From Strigops habroptila (taxonomy: Eukaryota; Chordata; Aves; Psittaciformes; Psittacidae), in NCBI RefSeq assembly GCF_004027225.2, contig NC_044279.2:40262744-40326743 (forward strand): 64,000 nucleotides of DNA, given 5' to 3'. A program made the position numbers and the translations under genes. The notes under the pieces are model-generated. The model had not been told where the DNA came from, made no database searches, and saw nothing but the letters and a program-made list of their open reading frames with translations. Shown here piece by piece: positions 49,201 to 61,937 of this stretch. Positions within the stretch are counted from its first letter, which is position 1. Each line of letters begins with the position of its first letter.

Positions 49201-52200
49201 TTGCTCTTTAGTGTGGCATGTCATGGCCTGAAGCCAAGGAAGTCTTGCTCCTGCATGGCTTCACTTGGTGCTGTACTGCAGCTCGGTGCAGTCTCCACAT
49301 CTGGCTCCAAACAGTGTTAGCCTTCAATCCCTGTAATCAATAACTGTGAATGATAATTGTTATTTAAGGTCGGACTACCTCACAAGCATTACCCATATTT
49401 GTTTTCACATTCCTACCAATGAACTCAACACATCTGCTAGCTAGTGGCTGGGAAGGCAGATACAACAAAGTGTATCGGGTGCAGGGACCCGAGGGTTCTG
49501 TCAGGAAAGATGTAAAGTTTTACAAATCGTTAAAACAATAACTATTTTCTGTTCAAACGTTGGTACCTTAATAAAAGGCACATTAGACATAACTAAGATG
49601 GGAAGCCAGCTTCTCAGGAACTGAAAATGTGTGTGGCCTCCTGAATTTTAATTCACTGGCTGCAGCTAATTAACTGTTTGCATTGTCTATGTTTATAAAT
49701 ACGTTCTATACTCTCAGTAGCTTACTTATCATTGTGTATCCTTTCTTTTTTGCTTTCAGAGTGTTCTGGAAAAAAATCTGAAGCAGAGGCAGTGGTCGGT
49801 GATTGTGAACCTTCATGCATTACTTGGCAAGAAAAATAATGAAGCTGGCTTATATACTGTAAAACGTTCACTTGTTGATTTGGGCTTGAAGAGTTACTGT
49901 CACGACTGCTGAGGTGTTGGGATAGGTGTCTGTACACTCCAGGCAACCTGGAAAAAGCAGGAAAAAGCATAGCCATTAGAAAAGATTAAAAATCCTCCAG
50001 GATTAAGGCTCCTCCATGGGCTTGGGAGCTCAGGGTTGTACTCTCCCACTTAGGCAATGTGTCCTCACTGACAGGGGTACCCACATGTGGCACAGATGTA
50101 AAAGAACAGTAATTTTAACAGAGCTTTACATTTGCTGTATCAGAGAGCAGGGCAGGCAGCAGACAGAGCATGCATCAGTGCACATCTGTGCTCTGGTTCT
50201 GAGAAGTACTTCTGCATTGAACCTGAACTGAACAGTTTGGCATCTTTCAGTGAATTGCTCTTTGCTTTGATTTTTCATCCTGTTAGTGTGCAGCTTCTCA
50301 GAGGCCTGTCTGTACGCAGCCTTTGTTTAATGGGATTATTTCCCTGGAACAGTATAATTGAAGTTCTTTTCTTCTTTAGTATGAGCATGTGTATTTTTAT
50401 CTGCCTCATCTGCATTAGTCATGTTTACTGGGAGTATACTACCATTAAGTGGGTCACTTAGAGCAGGAATGCCCTGCATGTTAGTAAATGATGGCATGCC
50501 ATCACCACACACTTACAGACTTTCCCAGTTCTCTGCCACATTGACTGTTTTGATGCATTTGCCCTCACAGGCAGGAGATAGCACTTAGTACTCTGCTCCA
50601 ATGTTCCTGTCTACCAAGAGACATTATTATCCTGTACTATTATCCTGTACTATTTCTTATCTTGACAAATTGGTTTCTTCCTGTTGGAAACAGAGAAACA
50701 GAAATTTCTGCTTTTAGCTCTGCAGACTGCAGCTTGAACTGCTTCTCTTTCTGTTCCCTCCTCCTTTCTATGGGAGCCTGGTGTGCTTCAGAAGTTCCTC
50801 AGATAGACAGGTGACTACTAATGGCCACTGTGTAATCTTAGGGGGAAAATTTTAGGTTTGTATGCCATGTATCCTTTTCTTAACCTCATGCTTTTAGAAC
50901 ACTTTTCAGTGCTCTAGACTTTGCATTTAATCTGTGCTTTGCATTCCCTGTCAACCGCAGGTGGCATTTTGCAGGTGCCATACATGAGATGTACAGTACT
51001 AAAAAAATAGACAAGGCAAACTCTAATTTAAGGTATCTCTAGTAAAGGCCCAAAGACATTTTGGGTAGGAAGTATGTTATATTGAAGGGTATTTCAAAGG
51101 GAAAGGATGAGGCAGCTCGGAAAATGAGACTACCTACTTGTTCTTGCTCCTCCTTTGCCCTATCATTCCTTACCCTGCACTTAACCAACAACAGACCACT
51201 CCCAGTGCAGGTTTTTTCTTGTTCCCTGCAGAGTCAATCTGGGAGGTAGGAAGAAGCTCCCCTGTGCAGCAGTCATTTCATTAAGACAGCATCCAGCCCA
51301 GAGCCCTCAGCAGAGGAAGACCATAAAGAGCATCAGCCTGAGCACCTAGCAAGGATTTTTCCTGGATGACAGCTCAGGTTGACTTTTCATCAAAGATAAA
51401 GATAGCAGATGAACCTAGAGAGTAAGATTTTCCGGTGTTCCTGGTGGGTCTTGCTAGAGGCCATGCAAGCATTATAAAGGACCTAACCAAGTAGGATTCC
51501 TCAGCTTAAAGGAAGAAGAAAGCCATGTACAGGGAATGCATAGTCACCCCTCTTTGATGACCTGCATATTTCATGTGTGGATAAAATAATGTACAGAATA
51601 AAGATGTCTCAGGTCCCTGAGTTAATGAACTTCATGGAACTCCAAAGGAGAAGCACAGGTTGCAGGAAAACTGTGGAAACTCAGGCAGGATTTTAATGGC
51701 CAGGCACCTACCTGCAGTCATAGTATCATTAAACATAATTCCATTTATTTAAGAACTGTCAGGCCTTAGAAGCAGAAAAACTCAATTTTTTGCTCAGCTC
51801 ATGGTGTAAAAAGGATCAAAAAGGAGGCAAAAATATTACGGGTAAGAAATTTCTGCCTCTGCTGACTTCATCAATGTGCATTAGCACCTTTTCCATTATT
51901 AATTGCTCTGGCTGCTGCAGTTATTACTGATCCATATTAATCCTCCAAGGAACAGGAGATGACAATACCGAGTCATGTTGACCTTGTCTTTCCATATGCT
52001 ACAGCTGGTTCGGAATTTTCCAATGAAACAGCTGTTCAGTGGAAAGTGTGAATTCTCAACTATCTTTCTTTTTCTTGGAAATATACATATTCAATTGATT
52101 TCTGTTGGGACAGTCTTTTGGGATCTGATGTGGACTTCCTAAAGGTAATACTCATGGATTTTCCATGAGGATATTAGGTAAATAGGTCCTCCTTCCTCCT

Positions 52201-53290
52201 GGTAATTCATGCAAAGTGAAAGAAAAGAGACTGAGGAACACCTAGCACAGACTGCATTCTAGGCTGACCCAGCTTCAAGATCAATTTTGCCTACACTGGC
52301 CTCACACGACAGGGCCTTCTGTTTTGGAAGATCCTATCATCGTGAGAATTTAAAAATTCATGGGATAAGAAAGACACTTCTTGTTTTTGTTCAGTGGGAG
52401 CTAAAAATGAGTAGCGGATTAAGACAATAACCCCAAACCTTAACAAAACAATAGGGAAGTGGTATCAGCTTTTGTCATATTTTTTCTCATGAGTATTTCA
52501 TTTTGTAAGAGTCACAGCAGGATGAGAAGAAAACTTCAGAGATTAACCTTCAGACACTATCAGTTCAACCAAATATGGAATTAGGTCTATTGTATTCTGA
52601 AGGCAACAGATTCTTCTTTTCAAGATACTTTAAAATACATTCTTATCATCTGATCAACGTCTTCTTCCCAAAGTCCCACCAAGCTCTAGGAACAACATGT
52701 AGTTCTCCTGTGTCCATTGAAATGCTTTTTAGTATTTTAGCATAGTTAAAGAATTTTTGCCTTTCTTTTTCTTTTTCTGTAGTCCTACCTAAGTCAGTGC
52801 TCTTTCTGCATATTCAACAGGGCAATGATTCTGTGCAACAAAGAATTATAAGAATGTGATTAATGCTTATATTGAAATGTACACATTTAACCAGTTGGGA
52901 AAGTCTGCTGGAAAGTAATGTACGCCCTAAGGCAACAGATCCAAGAAGATACTAATTCAGGCTTTGTTATCATGAATGTTTTTACTCGAATGTGAGATAA
53001 GCAGTGGACTTTGGTAGGTTCAAGAGGAACCAAAGACCTGTTCTTTCTGGTGTGAGAAGCAAAAATCAGAAACAGCATCTAAATGGCCAGTGCGTGAGTT
53101 ACAAGGGTAAAGTGGAATGAGGCAAGAAAGTGCTAGGAAAGGAAGGTGAGTGGGATAGTGGATTTGTGAAAGAGGGGGGAAAAAAAAAGTAGAAGGAAAA
53201 TCAGAATAGAAAATAACTGAAAATAAAAAGAGAAAACTCAAATGTAATTTTCTAGACGGGAGTGAATCCCCACCCAGGCATGGCAGGGAG
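46223..53290. other. Intergenic region, no gene recognised
   Basis: AT-rich DNA without recognisable exons. It holds a 13-bp tandem duplication at 50625-50650. Stretches near 49,300-49,700 and 51,850-52,100, with several ATTA/TAAT cores, look like possible conserved enhancers, which cannot be judged without alignment. Confidence 0.5.
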
Positions 53291-53294
53291 ACAT

Positions 53295-53342
53295 GGGTTG
53301 AGCTCAAAGCACATGGGGAGAAAGGGTTGAGCTCAAAGCACA
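53295..53342. repeat. Short tandem duplication, 29-bp period
   Basis: GGGTTGAGCTCAAAGCACA occurs at 53295-53313 and again, identically, at 53324-53342. A simple local duplication. Confidence 0.85.
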
Positions 53343-53780
53343 AACATAACTCGCTTTTAGGGTTGGAGGTTTTTTGAGCAGGAGAAGATGAGTTGCCCTC
53401 ATTTTGAATTTAGATGCTATTCAGAATGTGGGGTTTATTTAATTTTACTTAAGCAGGGTTTAGAAAGCTAAGCTTATAAATCCCTTAAATAACTCAGATT
53501 TGAATTAAATAGCCAATGACAGGAGCAAGGGTGGTGGGAAGGAAACACAATACCTACTTCTGCTCAGATGAAGGATAAGAGAGTCAGGATCCCTCTAAGA
53601 ATACTGTTGAACTCATGGCAGTTTAGGAGAGCTAAAAAAATAACAATAAGGATTTGCAACAGAACCATGTAAGAAATAATATGGAGCAGCTGAAATAAAA
53701 TGGATGCTTAGTCCTTAAAGTCAGACTATCATCACACTGAGCGGGTTCTCTCTCACAGAACACTTCTTTTGCTATTCACT

Positions 53781-53804
53781 CATGTTACTTCCATAAGTAA
53801 CATG
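53781..53804. repeat. Perfect 10-bp inverted repeat, 4-base loop
   Basis: CATGTTACTT at 53781-53790 pairs with AAGTAACATG at 53795-53804. It directly borders the purine tract that follows. Confidence 0.85.
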
Positions 53805-53850
53805 GAAGGGAAAGAGGGAGGGAAGGGGAGAGGGAGAGAGGGAGAGAAAG
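53804..53850. repeat. 47-base uninterrupted purine (GA-rich) tract
   Basis: Only A and G on the plus strand, made of GGGA, GGAA and GAGAG units. Homopurine tracts of this kind can form triplex (H-DNA) structures and are prone to length change. Confidence 0.9.
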
Positions 53851-56800
53851 TGAGTTTTTCCATGATTGACATGAGTTTCAGATTATGCTGAACTTTTCAC
53901 AGACATGGTATGCAGGTAGACGGATTTTTAGTACTCAAGCAACTTGCCTTGATAAGGTTTTTCCTCCTTAGTGCCATTTAGCACCACTATTTTCAGGTGA
54001 GAGATGCTAAGGAGAGAAGAAATGGGCTATGTGAAAATATGCTATGCCATTCCTTAGATGTGAATTCATGTGAATTATTTTAAATCTTAATGTGCAGGAT
54101 CTCAAATGTTAGGGGAAAAAATCCAGACAATCTTAATTTCTCCTCTGAAGGAAATCGTAATTATGAGCTCATGCTTTTTGTCAGCCTGCCTACCAGTCTG
54201 TCTCTTGACTGTGCCATTCCTCCCACTCTATATCGTAAACTACTGGTGGATTTTAGCTAACTCAAGGGAGAAGTGGAGAACAGAGAAGTAACACAGTTCC
54301 CGCCGGCTCTGTAAACCAAACACATGGGGACATAAGCAAGACCACAGAAAGAACCACCTCTCTCTTATCAGGTAACTAAACACTCCAGGTAGAAGAGAGA
54401 GCTTATCAATGGCCCAGTTTGAGATAGCCTTCAGTGAGTACTTCCAGTTACAATGAGCCTACAAGAAACCAAGGTCCTTGAGCACAGTGCTCAACAGCAC
54501 TTGTTTTTGTATCCTCCTTCAATTGCCTTATCACAAGAAAAAGGTGCTGATCAGTGCGGTGCTGATACCTGTAACTCTATACTATTGATGACAATGACAG
54601 GTATCAGTATTTTATTCTGAATTCCTGCTCTGTCTCATATTCTCTTCTTTTTCCCCCTTCCTCTTCTCTTTGCTCAATGGCAGACACATATTCACACACA
54701 CAGATGTTCCACAAAGGTTTTGGCAGTTTAGACATGGGGTCCTAAAGTTGTGTGTAACAGCCTGAGCTTTTGCAGAGAATAAGACTGGGCAGATATTTCA
54801 ATAATGCCCCAGGACTCAACAGGTTGAGATTTAATTCCACATGCTCTGCATCTTCTTTCCTTTTCTTTATAAAGGGAATAAAGAAGTTTCCTTTTCTTCC
54901 ACCTTTTCTTCATGTAGATTCTTATGGCTGAGGTTTCTCAATAAGCCCAGCAAAGATCTGATCCTCTGTGAACATTGGGGAAAATCCTGTCTGGCAGAGA
55001 GAAGCAGGAAGGTGAATTGCTTCATCTCAGCCAAGGACTCCAAAGGAGATGCAAGTCTGGTTCTACAGTCCTTATCCAGACAAGGCTCAGAATCAGTAGG
55101 GGCACCAGCAGAATGAGGGCAACCAGGTAAGAGCCCATCTCCTTTCACCATGTGCAGGCATCATCATAAGCCCCTTCTTGTGCTAGTTTACTATCACACA
55201 CTGCATACTGTTGGTATAAATCATTAATTATTTTAAGCAAGAAAACTATATCTTGCCTTTCTGCTTCATTTCACTCATTCAATAACCAAGGTCAGATGAT
55301 GCATAAAAATCCCATAATTCCAACTTTGAGCAGGCAGTCCTTGCAGCAACTGTAAAGATCATTCTGACCCTGTTCCCTTTTGGATTGTTTTTCTATTTCC
55401 ACTTTTGAAGAGGAGAAAAAATGTTTGCAGTACCTTGATCTGTTTATTTATAACTTGCTAGACCTTTGGCTGGAAGCATCCCAAGCACAAGAAAAAACCC
55501 CCAACCAACCAAATGAAAAACCCCAAAACAGCAAACATATGTAAAATGCAATATTTTAATTAAATGGATTTATATTATCCTGGATGTTCTCTGCCAGTTT
55601 ATTTTGTCTTCTGATTAAAAAAATAAAAAAAATTATTCGGTTAGTAACAATGTACTTGTCTCTCATAGTTGACATTACTCTTGAATGGAAATTCTTACTG
55701 AAAAAGATTTAATTTTAGCATTTTGATGGGAAGCAAAGATACCAGTATTGCATTTAGCTCTCCTCCTCACCACTCCCATTTACATCTTCAGGAGAATTTA
55801 GAACTCAGAAAACATGCCAGACTGATAGCACTGGAAACTCAGAGTCTCCATTTATCTGCAGGCTGCATTTTGCAGCACTACTGTATGTCAACTTGATTGG
55901 AAAGTTGACAGGGTAGAGGGTATCTCGTGCTTTCAAACATTATTTTCTTGGTCTATCAACACTGCCAACAGCAAGTTACTGGGCTTGAAACTTCCCACGG
56001 GCAGTGGGGAAGAAGAGTATCTTCCAGCAGAAGAGTTGCTGTGTAATCTCACATTTCTGTGGTGCGTCTCAAATTAAACTTCCTCTTCCAAAATCTTTGA
56101 ACAGCAGTCCCAAAAAGGCATACTGGGCAGGACGGCAAGAAAGTAATAATCCATCCTGAAGCTCCACCCTGAGACTATGAGATGTGACAATGGGTTCCAA
56201 AGTGAGAAGGCATACAGAGCCATTCATTTTTGCCATGTCTTGGCATTATATATAATGTATGCTTCTCAGCAGGACAAATTAATCTGTGCCAAGTTCCATG
56301 TTGCAGTGGCTAGACTGCTTCCTGCGTGCTTGGTCAGCAGAGGTTCACTAAACCCCTCTGCTCTGTGCCAGAGCCTGTAGGGCTGACACCTGATGTCATT
56401 ACAAAGGAGCTATGAAAATGATGAAATTTTGTTTTCTCCCCTGCAGTCTGGTTTTCAGGACAGAAGCATCAAAACCAATGCTGTTGTTCCTTATTCTGCA
56501 CATGTACAAGAATTGAGTCTGAGGCATCTGTAGGTGAGAATGAAAAAAATTAAATGCTCCATCTACCACTTGCAGAGGAGCACACTGAGGGGCACAGGAA
56601 TATCAGCCTGCACATATGTGGCTGGAATATTTGATGCTGCTTCAACATTTCTGCAAAGAAAGAGACAGCTTGGTTTTTAGAAATTAATGTTTCTTTCTAT
56701 TATTTTCTTAATCTTTCATCTTATTGTTTCTTTTTAACATAATATACTGTATATGTAATCTGTGTTGCATCTTACTGTAATCCTTGCTGCATTAAAGATG

Positions 56801-58850
56801 CATCTTGGTCTTACACATCTACAGTTTATGATGTGAAACACAGTGACAACAGCTGACATGTGATGTGTCTTAGATGCTTGTTCCAATAGCAAGTTTCTGA
56901 TATCAATCTATAGCAGTGCATGCAAACAAATTCAAGACAGACAAGATGATAAACACTATGGTTCAGCAGCTCATCAAATTATTTTCTGATATTCTGTGAA
57001 GGGGTTTTTTCAGAGAAATTTTATCCAATCTCCCAAACTGTTTTCACTGAAGGGTTTGAGGGTGTCTCTTTCTTGGTGGGATGGCTATTCAGATGGCTAA
57101 AATGAGGTGATGTGAGTCACTTTCATGTTTGTCTTCCCTAACTGTTTAAGGTTGGCTGGTCAGAATACTGGAACATAAATTGTTAGGAATAATCATTCAG
57201 AAGATTATCTAAAAGATTCCCCCACTACTAATGAATTTCCACGAAAATCAGATGTAAACTCCCATTAAGAGCAAGTAATGGTCACAATGCTGTCTTTAAC
57301 TACTACTACTATCTCCTTTTGATATTTTGGGGCTGTGCCTATTGATGCTACATACAAAAATACAGCTTGCAAAAATGAAGATTGCAGTCTGGTTTGGTCA
57401 ATAAGATGAGAATGCTCATTTTAGTTGAGTATTTCAATGTCTGTTTTTCAGTAATTACTTCTATCCCATAGGAGAAAAATCCATTTTGACATTTTGGGAA
57501 CAGGCATGAGTCTTGCCATTTTGGGCAGCAGCACAGTGGGCACAAAAAGCCTTGGAGGCAAAGTCTTTTTAACAACTAATATAACCTGGCAAGCAAGCAA
57601 ATATGAAAGGCAAAGTGTGATAATCTGGGCTGCTGAGAAGTGAGTCCAATTTAGGAATTAAAAGCCTTTTCATGAAAATACTTGTATGTGGAACCAATTA
57701 CCCATGGACCTGAATTGTGCAAATCTCCTTCTCCCAGCTATTATCATCTTTTGGCAGGCAAACTACCTTTCTCACACTGCTGACTGGTCTGTTCAGTGGT
57801 GCAGTCCTCAGCTTTAAACAGGAGAAGTTGCTGAGCCCATTCAGACCAGTGAATCTGCAGATAATTCTCCTGTTATGACAGAATTACCCTGGTTTACCCC
57901 CAGTGGAAAAAAAAAAAAAAAAGGTAATTTGTCCTTCTGGATAAATAGATGATTTATCTTTGAGGCATTCCATGCATAGGTAAGTCAGCCAGGTGTCACA
58001 GGTCTTTCTTTCCAAGGGCTGGACTTTACCTTCAAAATAAGAGCTGGCCCTGACCTGCAAAATCAGAATCCTGAATGATATATCCTCACTTGTTCATTAC
58101 CTCCTTAAACCACTAGCTTCATGCAGTAGCATTGCCTGGGCCCCGTTTTGTCTGCATTACTTTAAAATGCACAGTTCTGATGCAGCTTCAGCATACAAAG
58201 CACACCAAGCTCATTATTTATTTCTTTGTGACATTACAAAGTTAAAATGATCTTCTGTAGCTGGCAAACTGAGTTTTGGTTCATGTTGTGCTCTTTCTTC
58301 CCAGAATTTGCTCTTCCCTCTTTATCTCTGTGCCTGGCAGAGTACAAAAACATGAGATACCCAGGTCTTCCTACAAGTGTCTCAGAGGGCATTGCACCAG
58401 CACAGGTGGTAAATACAGCCTCTATCTTCATATTGACAAAATAAAATAGGCCAACATTCTCTCAGAAGCTGCATAATCTGCAAAAGCTGCTGACTCTGGG
58501 TAGCAGATGCTTGTGATTATCCCAGATACAAAAGAAACAGGACCAAGGAAGGCAGGCCAGAAGTAAAGGGGAGCATTAGGAACCGCGTATGCAAACACAA
58601 CATTCAAGATAACAATACTCAGCTGATGCAGATGCATGACTGACCAAAGTACCGAGCTGGGAAGTTTGTAACACCAGCCTCATTTCTACCAACAGGAAAA
58701 ACTCAGAAAGGTACAGCAACAAGCCCAGGGCTACCCAGTAAGGTATAGGCAGTGCTGGAGAAAGCACTTGGTCCCTGTATCCCCTTCTCTAGCTCTCTTC
58801 AGTTCTTTTGCAGCACTCTGTGCGTAAGAGCCCTTGTGTCCTAGCAGGAC
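53851..58850. other. Intergenic region, no gene recognised
   Basis: AT-rich, with an A/C-rich tract at 55491-55534 and an A-rich run at about 57,906-57,921. Open frames are short and without family motifs. Confidence 0.5.
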
Positions 58851-58853
58851 AGA

Positions 58854-58982
58854 CTGCAGGACAAAAGGAGCTTTTCCCTTTGCAGGGTCCATGTGCTGCA
58901 GAACAAGAAGAGCGGCGCCCCTTGTAGAGCCCATGTGCTCTGCTGAGGACAGGATGAGAGCTTCTCCTGGCTGCATATTGTG
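58854..58982. repeat. 42-bp minisatellite-like repeat, about 3 copies
   Basis: Copies start CTGCAGGACAAAAGGAGC at 58854 and CTGCAGAACAAGAAGAGC at 58896, each 42 bases long and ending CCATGTG. A third, more diverged copy of about 45 bases starts at 58938. The unit is a multiple of three, and the minus-strand frame stays open across the array. Confidence 0.7.
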
Positions 58983-61800
58983 CTTCATTTTTAAGAGTAC
59001 ATGCCGAAAAAAAACCCCGAGTGCTTTGCCTGCTGAAGTGCTTTTCCTCTGAACCTGACCCAGATCTTTCCAAAACTATCTCAGCTACAGACCTAAGTGG
59101 AATGTAGCAAAATCCTGCCGTATTGCCCCGGCACAAGGGCTGAGGTGACCTTTCAGAGGTAATGGAGGTGGCTGTGTGATGTATGGAGTCTACTGAAGTG
59201 CTGTCAGGCATGGGTGGGCATCTGTCTTGTTCCAATGCTGGCAGTGTGTTCCTGTATGTTTACAGCGGCAGATTGTGAAAGACATCTTCAAAAAGCTGCT
59301 GCATTCTTTAATATGTAAGCTTGCATTTTTATATTACTTTGATGTGGGATTGTGCTGTGTACAGTGTCCTCACTAAAAACCAGTGATACACTCTGGATCA
59401 AGGATTCGCTGCAGGATACTGGTTGAAGACCAAAGGTCATCTTCATACCCCAGTGCAGTGTCAGAATATGATTTCAGAAACACAAGAAACAAAATAAGTG
59501 GGCTGGAAGCTGTCGGTGACCTTAGCCAAGGACTGACCTCCCTGGCAGTGTGTGAGGCAAGGATCCAGTACTGAAAGATACATTTCAAAGAGACAGCCAG
59601 CTGAAATCCTAGCCCAGTTGAAGTACATGGGAGTTTTGATCAGCAGATTTCCACTTGTTTTTTGTAATAGCAAAGCTGAGGTGGAGCTAACATTTTGGTT
59701 TCGAACATCATAGCCAAACAGTGAGCAAAGTCAATACAAGCAGGACCTTGAGGACAGCAGAATACAGTTCTGTGTCTGGTTGTACTTCAGACTGGTTGGA
59801 CAACCTTGACAAAAACTTGGCATTGAGACTTTCCAAAGCTGTACCACAGCTAAAGAAATGCAGAGCAGGAGGCAGCTGCTTGAGGAGGGAGACAGAAGCA
59901 TAGCCTTACTATGAGAGCAGCTGATGGATGGTGGAGAGAGGGCTTTCAGGGAAAGAGAATCAAGCACACAACCATTTGCAGAGCTCAGCTAGAAAATGGC
60001 AGGTAAAGACAGATAGGTGGGAGGAGGGGAGGCACATTTTTCTCCCCCAACCTAGCAAAATCAGTGCCCACTTCTAGTTGCAGATCCCTGCTCTATATGC
60101 AGAGCCCCACCCAGGCTGGTAACAAATATGTGGGCATGTAGATAGGATTATCCTATTATTATTTTGCAACATTCCAAAGATCAAAGGAAGGATCCCACAC
60201 TCCACTGCAGATAGAAGGTCATTTTCCTTCCTGAATAAGCAGAGTGATTTTTTTTTTCCTCAATTACAGAGAACTGTTCAGTACAAATCATTCCCATGTA
60301 AGTGTCTACAGGGTAAGGCTGGAAGTGCTGAAGTGAAAACCTACATTTCTAGAAAACCATAGCAAAATCACATTCCTCATCTGGTCACAAGAGTATGAAG
60401 GGAAAGGAATAGCACAGGTCTGTCCTCACAGAGCACTGGAGAATCAAGAGATGCTTGCTGAAATAGCTTTTCCCAGAGGTTATTATGCACTCAGAATGGG
60501 GAGGAAAGCAGAAGAAAAATATTAAAAGAGGCTGAATAGAAATGTAGCTATTTCCATTTGACTAAGCGTGATGAATTTTGAAAAGATGGTTCATCTTCCA
60601 AGCAAGACTAAATTACAGACAGGATGAGAGATGGGTTTTGGGCTGAGTACAAGGCTGCAAATCACTTAAATGGCTCCGCTAGCATCAGGCTGTGGGGGTA
60701 CTACCAGTTTAGGCATTTAGAAACATAATAATTCAAACACTATTTATTAATTAGTTTACATAAAAACATAGTTTGATAAAATGCCTTTTCTCCATAGGTA
60801 AGCTGTGCGTGATTTCCTCATCAATGCTGAAAAGTGCTTAAGCAAGTAAAATGATCCAAACCTCACTCTAGTGATGCAGCTGCTCTGCTCCTCTTTCTGT
60901 GGTCACCCCAGCTGTGCTTACTGCTTAGCCAGCTCTCCAACCTGATCTCCTGGTTTCCTGGCATGCCAATGTCTTCTTTTCCACCTGGGGAGACAACACC
61001 ATGAACTCAATGGGCCCATCTTGACACATCAGACCTAGTGTGAAACACATTTAGTTTATGAGAGAGGCCACAGCACAAAGAAGGAGCCTTCTTGCTGAGC
61101 TGCTTTGAGCACGGAGCACTGCTATCTGCTGCTGATCATGGATCCCACAGGCAGCTAGGTCTGGCAAGTGAGGCTGTGGGTTGGGGCATGGAACCAGAGG
61201 ACACCAAGTACTTCTGCTTGCACAGGACTGTGAGTCAAGACACAATTATGGGTGGCCAAGACTGGAGAGCTTGGTCTTCCCAACCCCAGCCTTAGTCCTA
61301 TATTTGGAAAGGTGTTGTGCTGACGAGGTCCTGTTGTCATGCTGTCCTATCACTCCCAGCAGCAGCATGATTCTGCCCCATTTCCTTCTGGCTTTTTCCT
61401 TCTCATAACAAGGCCTGGAAATTATCCTGTCTTGCTTTTTATTCCAAGCTCCCACTGGTGTAATGCTTCTTCTCACAAAGACCTATCAATGTAGCATTTC
61501 TGGGAGGTCAGAAACATTGTGTTGCCAGTGGAGCAGGGCAAGACAAGAGTCATATCCCCAGCGTGCAGCAGAGTGTGGCCCAGAAAGTGCTGAGCGCACG
61601 CTGACCCTGCTACAGAACTGGGAACTTCTCAGCCATGCACGGCAGGATGCTGAGCAGGCTGTAGGCAACTCCCCGGGAGGTGAGACTGCACGTGGTGGCC
61701 TGGCACTAGCCCCCCACGTCTGCGCCTTGCTCCACTGCTCTCTGTGGATGTGCCCAGTAATGCCCCAAAGTGCTATTTTAGGAAATCAATTCAGCACCAT
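58983..61800. other. Intergenic region, no gene recognised
   Basis: Mixed AT-rich and moderately GC-rich DNA. No exons, RNA genes or clear transposable elements were recognised. Confidence 0.45.
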
Positions 61801-61803
61801 TTT

Positions 61804-61937
61804 TAGGATCATAGATATTCCAGATGAAAAAGACCTGTTGGGTCATTTGTCCACCCCTCCTGCCAAGAAAGGATTATGGGAGCCATTGATAACTGAATTT
61901 GTGTCAGTCTTTCCAGGTGCCCTCTTTGCAGCAGTAT
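61804..61937 (-). mobile_element. Ancient CR1/L3-like LINE 3' fragment
   Basis: The plus strand reads AGGATCATAGATATTCC, then GAAAAAGACCTGTTGGGTCA and TCCACCCCTCCTGCCAA. This matches the reverse complement of the 3' end of old CR1-type elements shared by birds and other sauropsids, where a GATCATAGAAT start is followed by an AAAGACC and GTCAT core. The copy is diverged and its edges are approximate. Confidence 0.5.
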
